A stretch of DNA of 64,000 nucleotides from Modestobacter marinus (GCF_019799945.1 NZ_JABGCH010000001.1:1-64000), one strand, 5' to 3'. Shown: positions 1-8,941, counted from the first letter of the stretch. A program made the numbers and translations. The notes: generated by a model from the sequence alone, not told the origin.

Positions 1-59
1 CCTCACTCGGAGGTCTTCCTCATGTCATCGACCCACGCCGCTCGCCGTCACCAACGTCC

Positions 60-72
60 GTGTTCAGAACAC
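60..72. promoter_or_regulatory. 13-bp inverted repeat GTGTTCAGAACAC
   Basis: A perfect six-base inverted repeat with a one-base centre lies just past the stop of the glycosyltransferase gene that ends at 83. It could be a regulator site for a gene to the left of the window or a small hairpin. Nothing else is seen in the first 82 bases. Confidence 0.25.
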
Positions 73-82
73 CTAGCCGTAC

Positions 83-1222
83 CTAGCGCCGGCCCGGCTG
101 GCGCCGGCCGCGGACGGCGGCCCGTGCCGCCTCGTGCAGGTCCGCGGCGAACTGCTCGGCGCTGCACTCCGCGATCACCTGCGAACGCACCCGGCGCTCG
201 TCGTCGGAGTGGCGCTGCGTCGCGACGGCAGCGGTCATGGCCGTCGCCAGCGCCACGGTGTCGTGCACCGGGACCCGGGTGCCGACGGCCGGGGTGGTCA
301 GCAGGTCGTGGGCGCTGCCCACGTCGTCGGTCGCGATGACGTACAGACCGTGGGCCAGCGCCTCGTTGACCACCAGCCCCCACACCTCACGTTCCGAGGG
401 CAGGACGAGGACGTCGTGCTCCCGCATGGCCCTCCTGAGCTCGTCGCCCTCCGCCCACCCTGCGAAGGTGACGCCCGACCCGTCACCGCTGCTGCGTGCC
501 TCCAGCTCGGCACGAAGAGGGCCGTCTCCGACGACGGTGAGCGTGGCGGCGGGGAGCTCCGCCCGGACCTGGGTGAAGGCGGCCAGCAACCGGGACGGCT
601 GCTTGCGCGCCACGAGGCGGCCGACGAACAGGAAGCGCGGGGCAGCGGCGTCGAACCGGCCGATCCGCCGGAAGAGCCCCCGGGTCGTCGCCTCGTCGGC
701 GAAGCCGGAGGGCAGGCAGGAGGTGGTCACCTTGTCGGCCGGCACCCCGAGGTCCTCGGTGATCCAGGCACTGGCCTGGGAACCGATGGTGACGATCCGG
801 TCGGAGGACCGCAGCACCGCCCTCCGCAGCAGCTGGCTCACGCGCCCCCGCAGCAGCCCGCTGACCCGGGTGCTCTCGGACCACATGAGGAACGACCGGC
901 GCCGCACGGTCTTCCAGGCCAGCGCCTCCAGGATGAACGGGTTCCAGCTCTTCGACATGACCACGTCGGGGCGCAGCCGCTCCAGCTTCCCGGTCAGCCC
1001 GATCGTCACCTGGGTCCAGAAGTCCAGGCCGGGCAGCCGCACCGAGACCGACCGGTGGGTGGACCACTCGAACTCCGGCGGGATGCCGAAGTCGTCGACG
1101 AAGCTGGACATGGCGTGCGACTGACGCAGGTAGACCACGTGCAGGTCCACCCGGCGGCTCAGCTCGTTGAGGATGGGCGTGTCGTAGGGGAGCGGCGCGG
1201 TGGCCAGGTAGACGACCCTCAT
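83..1222 (-). CDS. Glycosyltransferase family 4 protein
   Basis: A 379-residue GT-B fold glycosyltransferase, expected to transfer a sugar from an activated donor to a lipid-linked or polymer acceptor at the cytoplasmic face of the membrane. The N-terminal half is a variable acceptor domain starting MRVVYLATAPLPYD. The C-terminal half begins near residue 190 with FLFVGRLVARK and carries the GT4 donor-binding EX7E element around residue 275 (EREVWGLVVNEA). The ATG at 1222 overlaps the TGA of the upstream flippase gene by the sequence ATGA, so the two are translationally coupled. The stop is TAG, which shows that amber works as an ordinary terminator here. Donor and acceptor cannot be read from the sequence. 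Confidence 0.85.
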   Translation of the reverse strand: MRVVYLATAPLPYDTPILNELSRRVDLHVVYLRQSHAMSSFVDDFGIPPEFEWSTHRSVSVRLPGLDFWTQVTIGLTGKLERLRPDVVMSKSWNPFILEALAWKTVRRRSFLMWSESTRVSGLLRGRVSQLLRRAVLRSSDRIVTIGSQASAWITEDLGVPADKVTTSCLPSGFADEATTRGLFRRIGRFDAAAPRFLFVGRLVARKQPSRLLAAFTQVRAELPAATLTVVGDGPLRAELEARSSGDGSGVTFAGWAEGDELRRAMREHDVLVLPSEREVWGLVVNEALAHGLYVIATDDVGSAHDLLTTPAVGTRVPVHDTVALATAMTAAVATQRHSDDERRVRSQVIAECSAEQFAADLHEAARAAVRGRRQPGRR

Positions 1223-2568
1223 CGGGATCCTCCTGCGGTCGGTGATCCGGAGTTCGTACGGTTCGGCGCGGACCCGCTCCCGGCCGGGCGACCGGGACGG
1301 CGCGCGACCTGGGCCGCGAGGACCAGGACGCCGCAACCGGCCGCCGCGAGGACCGCCCAGGCGGCTGCCTCGGCGGAGCCCTGGTTGCCGTAGGTGAGGA
1401 AGGCTGCCACGAGGGCGGCCAGCGTCGCCCCCTCGGCCCACGAGTTGACCGCGGCCCGACCCATGCCGCGCGCGACGTCGCCGGCCACGCGACGCACCGC
1501 GAGCAGCGCCCCGGCGACGATGAGGATCCGGGCCGCACCCGCCGCGTCGGCGAACTCGGGCCCGAAGGTGACCGTGACCAGCCACGGCGCCGTGAGGATG
1601 ACGACCAGCGCGATCGCCGTCGTCGCCGCCGTGATGAGCGCCAGGTAGACAGCACCCCGGCGCACCGCGCCGCGGCCGGCGCCGGCCCGGTGGCGGCGGG
1701 CCACGTCGGGGTAGGCGAGGACGCCGATGCTCTGCGACATCGTCCGGGTGAGGCCGGTGAACGCCGCGGCACTGACGTAGAGGCCCAGCGCTGCCGGGCC
1801 GAGGAAGAAGCCGGCGATGAGCTGGTCGACCCGCAGGCTCTCGAGCGGGGAGATCGCCCCGAGGAAGGAGCGTCGTCCGAACGAGCGCATCCGGGCCACC
1901 AGCCGGGCATCGCCGTCCCGCCCGTCGCGCGACAGGCCGCGCCACGCGACGGCGCACGTGAGCGCGGTGCCGGCGGCGAGCGCGAGGATCCAGGTGACGA
2001 TCACGTCGAGGAGGCCGACCTCGACCCCCGAGGTGACCACGTGGGCGAGCGCGAGCGCGTAGAGCACGTTCGGCGTGCTGCGCAGCACCTGGAAGGCGAC
2101 CAGCCGGTGCTGGCCCTGCATCAGGGCGGTCGCGTACTCGTGGGCGATCAGCATCGGCAGGAGGACGACGGTGACCAGCGCCGCGCCCCAGTCGGCGACG
2201 TGGAAGAACTGCGCGATGACCAGCAGGACCGCCACCTGCACGAGCGCCGAGACGGCCGACTGCACGGCCGCCGGCCGGCGCAGCAGCCGAGCCAGGCTCC
2301 GCGGCGACACCCCGGACGCCCCGACGAAGTAGACGACGGCGCTGGGCAGCCCGAGCGTCCCGACCTGCGAGAGCACGATCGGCAGCAGGGTGAACAGCGC
2401 CTGGGTGCCCCGGCCGTCGGGCCCGAGCGCCCGGGCGGCCAGGATCCCCGTCACGAGGAGGGCGAGCTGGTTGACGACCCCGGAGCCCAGGGACAGGACC
2501 GCGGACCAGCGCATCCCCCGGACGGGCTCCGACGGGACCGTGGCCGGCTCGTCGGGCGCGCCGCTCAC
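1219..2568 (-). CDS. Oligosaccharide flippase family membrane protein (Wzx/MATE-like)
   Basis: A 449-residue polytopic membrane protein with roughly twelve hydrophobic segments spread over the chain. It begins with the typical polysaccharide-transporter N-terminus (GSGVVNQLALLVTGILAARALG). Members move lipid-linked oligosaccharides, or in some cases lipids, across the cytoplasmic membrane. The C-terminal 30 residues are hydrophilic and Gly/Ser/Pro-rich. It overlaps the following GT4 gene by four bases and is preceded 54 bases upstream by an epimerase gene in the same direction, so the three probably form one operon for a small surface glycan. The substrate is unknown. The family call rests on topology and the N-terminal motif. 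Confidence 0.8.
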   Translation of the reverse strand: MSGAPDEPATVPSEPVRGMRWSAVLSLGSGVVNQLALLVTGILAARALGPDGRGTQALFTLLPIVLSQVGTLGLPSAVVYFVGASGVSPRSLARLLRRPAAVQSAVSALVQVAVLLVIAQFFHVADWGAALVTVVLLPMLIAHEYATALMQGQHRLVAFQVLRSTPNVLYALALAHVVTSGVEVGLLDVIVTWILALAAGTALTCAVAWRGLSRDGRDGDARLVARMRSFGRRSFLGAISPLESLRVDQLIAGFFLGPAALGLYVSAAAFTGLTRTMSQSIGVLAYPDVARRHRAGAGRGAVRRGAVYLALITAATTAIALVVILTAPWLVTVTFGPEFADAAGAARILIVAGALLAVRRVAGDVARGMGRAAVNSWAEGATLAALVAAFLTYGNQGSAEAAAWAVLAAAGCGVLVLAAQVARRPGRPAGSGSAPNRTNSGSPTAGGSR

Positions 2569-2622
2569 CCGGCTGCTCCCCGGGGAGGGCGGTCGGCGAC
2601 GGGCGTGCGGGGACCCCGTGCC

Positions 2623-3717
2623 TCAGGCCCGGGTCGGTACATGCGCTGCCCGCGAGCTGCGGACCCAACCGATCAGCTCGTCGGCGCCCGACCGCAGGGT
2701 GGTCTCCGGCGCCCAGCCCAGCTGCTCGCGGGCGGCCGACACGTCGGTGCAGGCCGCCCGGACGTCGCCGAGCCGGTACCGGCCGGACACGACCGGCTCC
2801 GGCGCCCCGGCGAGGTCGGCGATCAGCGTGGCCACCTCGAGCAGCGTGGTCGGCTGCCCGGAGCCGATGTCGACCAGCAGCGGACCGGACGCCTCGCGCC
2901 GCAGGGCGCAGCGGAAGGCCGCCACGACGTCGGAGACGTGGACGAAGTCGCGGAGGATCCGGCCGTCCTCGTAGACGTCGAGGACGTTGCCCGCGAGCGC
3001 CTCCTGGGCGAAGACGGTGAGGACCCCGGTGTAGGGGTTGGCCAGGGACTGCCCCGCCCCGTACACGTTCTGCAGGCGGAGCACCGACAGGCGCACCCCC
3101 ATCGCCGACGCCCAGGCGTGCAGCAGGTGCTCCTGCGCCAGCTTGGTCGCGGCGTACACGCTGGCCGGCCGGGGCTCGACCGTCCCGGCCAGCTGCGGCT
3201 CAGGCGTCACCGGGACGTCGGGGCCGGAGGGACCGATCGGGTCCCAGTGCTCGAGCGCCAGCTCCGCGGCGCCCCGCACCGGCGCGTAGAACGACTCCCC
3301 GCCCTGCTCGCGCCACCGGCCCTCGCCGTAGACGGCCCGGGACGAGGCGAGCAGCAGGTGCTGGGGGACGTGCCCGGTCCGGGTCATCGCGTCCAGCAGC
3401 GTGGTGGTGCCGACGACGTTGACCCGGCCGTGCCGGCTGGCCTCGGTCAGCGACTGGCCGGTGCCGGTCTCCGCGGCGAGGTGGACGACGACGTCCGGGC
3501 GCACCTCGCGCAGCACGTCCTCCACGCCGTCGAGGTCGGTGACGTCGACGCGGTGCCGGCCGGCCGCCGGGGAGAGGTCGGCCGGCCACTCGCCGTCGGC
3601 GTGGACCTGGGGGTGCAGCACGTCGAGCACGTCCACGCGGTGGCCGTCCCGGAGGAGGGCAGCGCTCAGCCGCGAGCCGATGAAGCCCGCACCCCCTGTG
3701 ATGAGCACGCTGGACAC
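2623..3717 (-). CDS. NAD-dependent epimerase/dehydratase (extended SDR)
   Basis: A 364-residue extended short-chain dehydrogenase. The Rossmann motif GGAGFIGS is at residues 8-15. An acidic residue at the end of beta-2 (DVLDV) favours NAD. The active site has SSRAVYG followed by YAATK, giving the Tyr-X3-Lys pair. Such enzymes epimerise, dehydrate or reduce nucleotide sugars. The insertion between the serine and the YxxxK motif is longer than usual. This gene heads the minus-strand glycan block together with the flippase and the GT4 gene. The exact nucleotide sugar cannot be assigned. The start ATG at 3717 is the first in frame before a non-coding gap of 225 bases to the next gene. Confidence 0.85.
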   Translation of the reverse strand: MSSVLITGGAGFIGSRLSAALLRDGHRVDVLDVLHPQVHADGEWPADLSPAAGRHRVDVTDLDGVEDVLREVRPDVVVHLAAETGTGQSLTEASRHGRVNVVGTTTLLDAMTRTGHVPQHLLLASSRAVYGEGRWREQGGESFYAPVRGAAELALEHWDPIGPSGPDVPVTPEPQLAGTVEPRPASVYAATKLAQEHLLHAWASAMGVRLSVLRLQNVYGAGQSLANPYTGVLTVFAQEALAGNVLDVYEDGRILRDFVHVSDVVAAFRCALRREASGPLLVDIGSGQPTTLLEVATLIADLAGAPEPVVSGRYRLGDVRAACTDVSAAREQLGWAPETTLRSGADELIGWVRSSRAAHVPTRA

Positions 3718-3942
3718 CGTGCCGTACCTCCCCTCGTCGTTGCGGGTCCGCGCCTGTCCCGGCGCGCGCGGATCCCGGCGACCCGGGGTCCTCGAGCCCC
3801 CGCGGCCCGTGTCGCCGTCAGCGGCACCGTCCCCGGTCCCGCCCGCAACCGGGCGATCATCTCATCCGCGGCCGGGCGGAGGTGCCAGCGACGCCGCCGG
3901 TCACCCGGCTCAGCGACAGCGGGCGGTTCGTCGCCGGGTGGA

Positions 3943-5058
3943 TCAGCGCAGGCGGAGCGCGGTCGCCACCAAGGTTCGCGCGCCGAGCGTGCCGTCGGAG
4001 AGCCCCAGCCGGACGACGTCGTCGAACACCCGTTGGTCGTCGGCGGCGGCCCGCACGACGCCGTCCATCAGGGCCGGCCACCGGCTCAGCTGCGACGCGA
4101 CGGCTGCCGACCGCAGGTGCCGTTCCAGGCGGCGGCCCAGCAGCCGCCGGTGCACCCGGCCGGCAGCGGCCCCGTGGAGGGCCGCCCGCCCGGCGAGCGC
4201 GCCGGACAGCACCGCGTAGAAGATGCCCTCCCCGGTCAGCGGGTTGACCAGGGAGCGCGCGTCACCGGCCAGCAGCACCCGCCCGTCGGGCACCCGCGGC
4301 CGCCCGGTCGACAGCGGCAGCCGGTGTGCGCGCAGGCCGGCGGGCTCGACCCCCGGCAGCAGCCGGTGCAGGCCGTCGACCAGCCCGGCCCGGGTCACCC
4401 CGCCGGAGACCAGCTCCCCGTAGCCCACGTTGGCCCGGCCGTCGCCGAGCGGGAAGGACCAGGCGTAGGCCGGCCACCGCTGCCCGGTGGTCGTGACCAC
4501 CTGCAGGCCGGCCAGCCCAGGCGGCACCGGGGCGTAGCCGCGGATCGCCACGGCCAGCCGGTCCGGGCGGCTCGGCGGAACGCCCAGCGACCGGCGGACA
4601 GCGGACTCCGCGCCGTCCGCGCCGACCAGCACCGGGGCGCGGAACCGGCCGTCCACCTCGACGTGCCCGGGATGCGCGGTGACCTGCCGGACGGTGTGCC
4701 GGGTGAACCGCACCCCGGTGGCCAGCACCTGCGCGAGCAGCCGACCGTCGAGGACGGCGCGCGGCACGACGACCGATGGCCGGGCGGTGTCCCGTTCGAC
4801 CGTCGTCCCGCCCGGGCCGGTCAGCCGCAGCCGCGCAACGGCGGGGTACCCCGCGGTGAGCGCGGGGACGTCGAACCCGAGCCCGGCGAGCACGTCGAGC
4901 GCCTCGGGCGCGATCCCGTCGCCGCAGACCTTGTCCCGCGGGAAGCCGGCCCGGTCGAGCACGAGGACGTCGGCGTCCGGCCGGGCCCGGCGGACCGCGG
5001 CCGCGCAGGCGGCCCCCGCCGGGCCGCCGCCGACGACCAGCACGTCCGCGTTCTCCAC
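3943..5058 (-). CDS. FAD-dependent oxidoreductase, geranylgeranyl reductase family
   Basis: A 371-residue flavoprotein. The FAD-binding dinucleotide motif GGGPAGAACA is at residues 9-18. A conserved VCGDGI segment follows near residue 45, as in geranylgeranyl reductases and related PHBH-type enzymes. The second FAD contact GDARSLVNPLTGEGI lies near residue 265. Family members reduce isoprenoid double bonds (menaquinone tails, archaeal-type lipids, carotenoid or chlorophyll precursors) or hydroxylate aromatics. A role in saturating a menaquinone side chain is plausible in an actinobacterium but is not shown by the sequence. It is separated from its neighbours on both sides and looks monocistronic. 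Confidence 0.8.
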   Translation of the reverse strand: MENADVLVVGGGPAGAACAAAVRRARPDADVLVLDRAGFPRDKVCGDGIAPEALDVLAGLGFDVPALTAGYPAVARLRLTGPGGTTVERDTARPSVVVPRAVLDGRLLAQVLATGVRFTRHTVRQVTAHPGHVEVDGRFRAPVLVGADGAESAVRRSLGVPPSRPDRLAVAIRGYAPVPPGLAGLQVVTTTGQRWPAYAWSFPLGDGRANVGYGELVSGGVTRAGLVDGLHRLLPGVEPAGLRAHRLPLSTGRPRVPDGRVLLAGDARSLVNPLTGEGIFYAVLSGALAGRAALHGAAAGRVHRRLLGRRLERHLRSAAVASQLSRWPALMDGVVRAAADDQRVFDDVVRLGLSDGTLGARTLVATALRLR

Positions 5059-5077
5059 GGTCGGCGCGCCGGCCGGG

Positions 5078-5254
5078 TCAGGTGTTCTCGGCCGGGCTGG
5101 GGGTGCCGGTCTGGGCGCAGTTCTCGTCCTGGGAGCTCTGGCCGCCGTCGCAGTTGGTCTCGCCGCGGGTCACGTCGGTGTTGGTGCCCGCGCAGCCGGT
5201 GAGCGTGGCACTCGCGGCGATGAGGAGGGCCGCCGCGGTCTTCGTCAGTCGCAT
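5078..5254 (-). CDS. Small secreted lipoprotein
   Basis: A 58-residue protein with a clear signal peptide: two positive residues (R2, K5), a hydrophobic Ala/Leu stretch, and a lipobox LTGC with the lipidated cysteine at residue 21. The mature part of about 38 residues is hydrophilic, rich in Thr, Asn, Gln and Glu, and has two further cysteines that might form a disulfide. I do not recognise a family. The ATG at 5254 gives a signal peptide of normal length; a longer in-frame start would put charged residues ahead of it. It lies only 19 bases upstream of the FAD-dependent oxidoreductase start, so co-transcription is possible. Confidence 0.6.
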   Translation of the reverse strand: MRLTKTAAALLIAASATLTGCAGTNTDVTRGETNCDGGQSSQDENCAQTGTPSPAENT

Positions 5255-5303
5255 GGGGAGCCCGTGCCCAGCGCGCCGGGCCGCCAACCGGGGGACGGCC
5301 CAG

Positions 5304-5792
5304 CTAGGAGGACCCCTGCGCCGAGGCGCCGTAGGTGCGGTACACCAGCTCGGCGATGCAGACCGGCTTCTCGCCGCCCTCCCGCTGGACCACCGCGCCG
5401 ACGGTCAGCTGCAGCCCGCCGGTGATCTCGGTGACGCCGGTGAGCGTCGCGGTCAGCCGGATCCGCGAGCCCACCGGGACGGGGGCGGGGAAGCGCACCT
5501 TGTTCAGGCCGTAGTTCAGGCCCATGACCGCGTCGCTGACCGCCAGCACCTGCGCGTACATGGGCACGAGGAGCGACAGGGTCAGGTAGCCGTGGGCGAT
5601 CGTGCCGCCGAACGGGCTCTCCCGCTCGGCCCGCTCGACGTCGACGTGGATCCACTGGCGGTCACCGGTCGCCTCGGCGAACGTGTCGACCTGCTCCTGG
5701 GTGACCTCGAGCCACTCGCTGCTGCCCAGCTCCCGGCCGGTGAGCGAGGGCAGCTCGGCGATGGTCGTGGTCGTCCGCGACGGTGCGGTCAT
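5304..5792 (-). CDS. MaoC family dehydratase ((R)-enoyl-CoA hydratase-like)
   Basis: A 162-residue single hot-dog-fold protein. The hydratase signature is present around residues 42-70: GDRQWIHVD supplies the catalytic Asp/His pair and GGTIAHGYLTLSL forms the hot-dog helix. Proteins of this size hydrate trans-2-enoyl-CoA esters in fatty-acid or polyhydroxyalkanoate metabolism and act as homodimers. The stop is TAG. The neighbours do not define a pathway, so the substrate remains open. Confidence 0.85.
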   Translation of the reverse strand: MTAPSRTTTTIAELPSLTGRELGSSEWLEVTQEQVDTFAEATGDRQWIHVDVERAERESPFGGTIAHGYLTLSLLVPMYAQVLAVSDAVMGLNYGLNKVRFPAPVPVGSRIRLTATLTGVTEITGGLQLTVGAVVQREGGEKPVCIAELVYRTYGASAQGSS

Positions 5793-5842
5793 GGCGTCTC
5801 CTCCGTGGCGTCAGGTCGAGCACGCCGGATCCTGCCAGCGCC

Positions 5843-6139
5843 TCAGAGCACGGGTCGCGCGAAGCCGATCTCCTTGGCCGCGATGCCGTCGGGGAAGGTC
5901 TCGAACACCCGGGCGCGCTCGGGTGAGCCGTTGTACTCGGCCTCCGCCGCGACGAACGCCGCCTCGTCGCCGTCGGTGGCCACCGCCCAGGTGAACGTCT
6001 CCCGCTCCTCGTCGGCCAGGGCGAACAGCAGCCGGAACCCGTACTGCTCCCGGGCCGGGACCAGCGAGGGGAACCAGGCCACGAAGGCGGCCAGCCGGCC
6101 CGGCTCCATCACGTAACGGCGCAGCTGCACGGTTGCCAT
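5843..6139 (-). CDS. NIPSNAP family small protein
   Basis: A 98-residue dimeric alpha-beta barrel type protein. The pattern VQLRRYVMEPGRLAAFVAWF at the start, followed by VPAREQYGFRLLFALADE and a Trp/Phe-rich strand (ETFTWAVA), fits NIPSNAP proteins. Their function in bacteria is poorly defined. The ATG at 6139 starts at a typical family N-terminus. The gene is divergent from the Nudix hydrolase that starts at 6227, and the 87 bases between them must carry both promoters. Confidence 0.7.
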   Translation of the reverse strand: MATVQLRRYVMEPGRLAAFVAWFPSLVPAREQYGFRLLFALADEERETFTWAVATDGDEAAFVAAEAEYNGSPERARVFETFPDGIAAKEIGFARPVL

Positions 6140-6226
6140 GGCGCCAGTCTGCCCGGCGCGGGACACCGGCCGGCCGGGCGGGGCAGACTGGGCGGCGCAG
6201 CGGCCGAGGACGAGGGAGGACGGCGG

Positions 6227-6709
6227 GTGCGCTCCCCGACGGACGGCTGGACGACGTGCCGGCGCGGGCACCGCCACTGGGGGCTGGCGGGCGCGGCGGG
6301 GCTGCTGCTGCACCGGCCCGGGCCCACGGGCACCGAGGTGCTGCTGCAGCTGCGCGCGGACTGGTCGCACCACGGCGGCACCTGGGGCACGCCCGGCGGC
6401 GCGCTGCACCCGGCGGAGTCGGCGGCCGACGGCGCGCTGCGGGAGGCGGGGGAGGAGCTCGGGCTCACCCGGGAGGACGTCGTCCTCGGCCCGGCGTCCG
6501 TCGACGACCACGGCGGGTGGAGCTACACGACGGTGCTGGCCGTCCCCGCCCGCCCGCTGGAGCCGGCCGACCTGCGGCTGGACGAGGAGAGCTCCGGCGT
6601 CGGCTGGTTCCCGGTGGACGGGCTGCCGGAGGTGCCGCTGCACCCGGGGCTGGCGGCGTCCCTGCCCGTGCTGCGGCCGCTGCTCAGCCGAGCGCGGGCG
6701 CCACGGTGA
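6227..6709 (+). CDS. Nudix hydrolase
   Basis: A 160-residue Nudix-fold hydrolase. The Nudix box GX5EX7REUXEEXGU is complete, starting with GGALHPAESAADGALREAGE around residue 57; its glutamates bind the divalent metal that hydrolyses a nucleoside diphosphate-X substrate. The GTG start at 6227 is supported by GAGGGAGGA at 6212-6220, six bases upstream. The 3' end overlaps the convergent EEP-family gene by 26 bases. The substrate cannot be deduced. Confidence 0.85.
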   Translation: MRSPTDGWTTCRRGHRHWGLAGAAGLLLHRPGPTGTEVLLQLRADWSHHGGTWGTPGGALHPAESAADGALREAGEELGLTREDVVLGPASVDDHGGWSYTTVLAVPARPLEPADLRLDEESSGVGWFPVDGLPEVPLHPGLAASLPVLRPLLSRARAPR

Positions 6710-7499
6710 CCTCCACCAGCCGGTGGTCGCCGAGCGGGAGCTGCCGCGCCCGCGGGTCGTGCGCCGTCAGTGACGCCGGGCCCAGGACGTGGTCGAACTG
6801 CACCCGGGGCCGGTCGGCCGGGTAGCTCGGGGCGCGCACCAGCCGGCCGGCCCCGAACACCCGCCCGGGCACCGGCCCCACCAGGTTCAGGTCGCCGGCC
6901 AGCAGGACCGGCCCGGGCAGCGACCGCGCCCACAGGCGCAGCCGCGCCAGCTGCCGCAGCGCCGTGTGCGGGGCGAAGGACAGGTGGGTGGCGACGACGG
7001 TGCACCCGCCCCCGCCGGCCAGCTGCAGCTCCGCGGCGACGGCGATCCGGGGCTCGTCCGGGAACCACCACCACCGCGACCGCCCGGTGCGCGGATCGGG
7101 CGCCTGCAGCGGCAGCCGCGCCCGCCCCGCGCCCAGCGACCGCACCGCCCACCGCCGCACGGGCACCCGGGAGAACAGCGCGACGCCGTAGTGCGGGCCG
7201 GTCGCCTGCGCGTCGTCCGGGCCGCGCAGCAGGGGCGGGTCGGCCGGCCGCCAGCTGCGGAAGGGGTCCGGGGTGCCGGTCACCGTCGCGGCGAACCGCC
7301 AGTCCACCGCGCCGAGCGCCGCGGCCAGCGCCGCCGGCTGGTCGACGGAGTGCGACCGTGGCTGGGCGACGTCGACCTCCTGGACGGCGAGCACGTCGAC
7401 GTCCACCCCGGCCAGCGCCGCGGCGAGCGCGGGCGCGTCCAGGGACCGGCCCCCGGCGTCCCGGCCGGAGGCGAGGTTGAGCGTCCCCACCCGGATCAC
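6684..7499 (-). CDS. Endonuclease/exonuclease/phosphatase (EEP) family hydrolase
   Basis: A 271-residue EEP-fold metal-dependent phosphoesterase. Visible motifs are TLNLAS near the start, LAVQEVD with the metal-binding Glu near residue 40, ATHLS near residue 170, AGDLNLV near 199 (Asp/Asn), FDHV near 237 and GDHRLVEV near the C-terminus, which together make the usual Asp-His active site. No signal peptide is seen, so it is probably cytoplasmic. Family members act on DNA, phospholipids or phosphoinositides, and the substrate is not evident here. Confidence 0.85.
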   Translation of the reverse strand: MIRVGTLNLASGRDAGGRSLDAPALAAALAGVDVDVLAVQEVDVAQPRSHSVDQPAALAAALGAVDWRFAATVTGTPDPFRSWRPADPPLLRGPDDAQATGPHYGVALFSRVPVRRWAVRSLGAGRARLPLQAPDPRTGRSRWWWFPDEPRIAVAAELQLAGGGGCTVVATHLSFAPHTALRQLARLRLWARSLPGPVLLAGDLNLVGPVPGRVFGAGRLVRAPSYPADRPRVQFDHVLGPASLTAHDPRARQLPLGDHRLVEVTVAPALG

Positions 7500-7572
7500 C
7501 CGGCCATTCCAGCAGGAACCGCGGGCGGCGGCCGGGGGAGCGGGTGGAACAGGTGGCGGCTAGGTTCGCAGC

Positions 7573-8463
7573 GTGAGTGCGCGCGCCGAGGTCTCGGAGA
7601 TCTTCGACCCGACCGCGTGGGCGCCGGTCGAGGGCTTCGAGCAGCTCACCGACGTCACCTACCACCGGGCCGTGGACGCCGGGGTCGTCCGGGTCGCGCT
7701 GGACCGGCCGGAGCTGCGCAACGCGTTCCGCCCGCAGACCGTCGACCAGCTCCTCGCCGTCCTCGACCACGCGCGGCTGTCCACCGACGTGGGCTGCGTG
7801 CTGCTCACCGGCAACGGACCCAGCCCCAAGGACGGCGGCTGGGCCTTCTGCTCCGGCGGCGACCAGCGGGTGCGCGGCCGCTACGGCTACGAGGCCGGCG
7901 AGGGCGCGCGGGGCCGGCTGCACGTCCTGGAGGTGCAGCGGCTGATCCGGTTCATGCCGAAGGTGGTCATCTGCGTCGTCCCCGGCTGGGCGGCCGGTGG
8001 CGGGCACAGCCTGCACGTCGTCGCCGACCTCACCCTGGCCAGCGCCGAGCACGCCCGGTTCAAGCAGACCGACGCCGACGTCGGCAGCTTCGACGGCGGC
8101 TTCGGCTCGGCCTACCTGGCCCGCCAGGTGGGGCAGAAGTTCGCCCGGGAGATCTTCTTCCTCGGCGACGAGTACTCCGCCGAGGACGCGCACCGCATGG
8201 GCATGGTGAACAAGGTGGTGCCGCACGCCGAGCTGGAGGCCACGGCGCTGGACTGGGGGCGTCGGATCGTCGCCAAGAGCCCCACGGCGCAGCGGATGCT
8301 CAAGTACTCGTTCAACCTCATCGACGACGGCCTCGTCGGGCAGCAGCTGTTCGCCGGCGAGACGACCCGGCTGGCCTACATGGCGGAGGAGGCGGTCGAG
8401 GGCCGCGACGCCTTCCTGGAGAAGCGGCCGGCGGACTTCAGTCGCTTCCCCTGGCACGTGTGA
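7573..8463 (+). CDS. menB: 1,4-dihydroxy-2-naphthoyl-CoA synthase
   Basis: A 296-residue crotonase-superfamily enzyme that closes the second ring of menaquinone by Dieckmann-type condensation of o-succinylbenzoyl-CoA. The sequence fits MenB throughout: DRPELRNAFRPQTVDQL near residue 42, FCSGGDQRVRG near 95, the oxyanion-hole region VVPGWAAGGGHSLHVV near 135, FKQTDADVGSFDGGFGS near 160, and the C-terminus FLEKRPADFSRFPWHV. The GTG start at 7573 gives the expected length. Other men genes are not in the window. An inverted repeat follows the stop. Confidence 0.93.
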   Translation: MSARAEVSEIFDPTAWAPVEGFEQLTDVTYHRAVDAGVVRVALDRPELRNAFRPQTVDQLLAVLDHARLSTDVGCVLLTGNGPSPKDGGWAFCSGGDQRVRGRYGYEAGEGARGRLHVLEVQRLIRFMPKVVICVVPGWAAGGGHSLHVVADLTLASAEHARFKQTDADVGSFDGGFGSAYLARQVGQKFAREIFFLGDEYSAEDAHRMGMVNKVVPHAELEATALDWGRRIVAKSPTAQRMLKYSFNLIDDGLVGQQLFAGETTRLAYMAEEAVEGRDAFLEKRPADFSRFPWHV

Positions 8464-8466
8464 GGA

Positions 8467-8518
8467 CCCCCCTCGCCCCCCACGCTTCGCAAGCTCAGCG
8501 CGGGGCCCTGCGAGGGAG
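8467..8518. terminator. GC-rich inverted repeat after menB
   Basis: CCCTCGC at 8470-8476 and GCGAGGG at 8510-8516 form a seven-base stem around a loop that itself contains CCCC and GGGG runs able to pair. There is no U-tract, so if it terminates transcription it does so as a GC-rich hairpin. It could instead be an intergenic repeat element of this genome. Confidence 0.4.
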
Positions 8519-8564
8519 CCTTTCCAGACTCACCCAGGAGCGTCAGCTCACGAGGGAGGAACGA

Positions 8565-8894
8565 ATGATCGTCGAGGTGATCGGGGGCACCGACGAGGTG
8601 CCCGAGGTGCAGGTGGCCGACGTGGACGACCTGGCCCGGCTGCACGTGGCCGTGGGTGCGGTCACCGACGAGGAGGCCGACGCGGCGTTGCGCGCTGCGG
8701 ACCTGGGCCGGCTCGAGGACGGCACCGCCTGGATCGACGTGGCCGCCCTGCGGTCGGCCGCCGAGTCGCGGGCGACCGCCGACGGCTGGGCGCAGCAGTG
8801 GGACGGCATGGTGGAGCAGGCCCGGACGCAGGGCTGGGTCTCCGACGACGGCGCCAGCTTGAAGGTGCACGTGGAGCCCGCGGCCGGCGCCTGA
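8565..8894 (+). CDS. Hypothetical 109-residue protein
   Basis: A small acidic protein (MIVEVIGGTDEVPEVQVAD...) with no signal peptide or membrane segment. It reads as a short beta-rich start followed by a helical, Ala/Glu/Asp-rich body and a Trp-containing segment (GWAQQWDGMVEQARTQGW). I do not recognise the family. A real gene is supported by strong G/C third positions and by a clear ribosome site GGGAGGA at 8554-8560 before the ATG at 8565. It follows menB and precedes a TetR-type gene in the same direction. Confidence 0.7.
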   Translation: MIVEVIGGTDEVPEVQVADVDDLARLHVAVGAVTDEEADAALRAADLGRLEDGTAWIDVAALRSAAESRATADGWAQQWDGMVEQARTQGWVSDDGASLKVHVEPAAGA

Positions 8895-8941
8895 GCGTCG
8901 CGCCCCGGCATGTGACTTCACTGTGCATCGGAGCGGTTGTT

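Noticed and set aside
83-2668. A very long minus-strand open frame covering the GT4 and flippase genes
   Set aside because: Only its last 379 codons are the real GT4 gene; the rest is a shadow frame of the flippase, rich in Arg, Pro and Gly, as expected in very GC-rich DNA.
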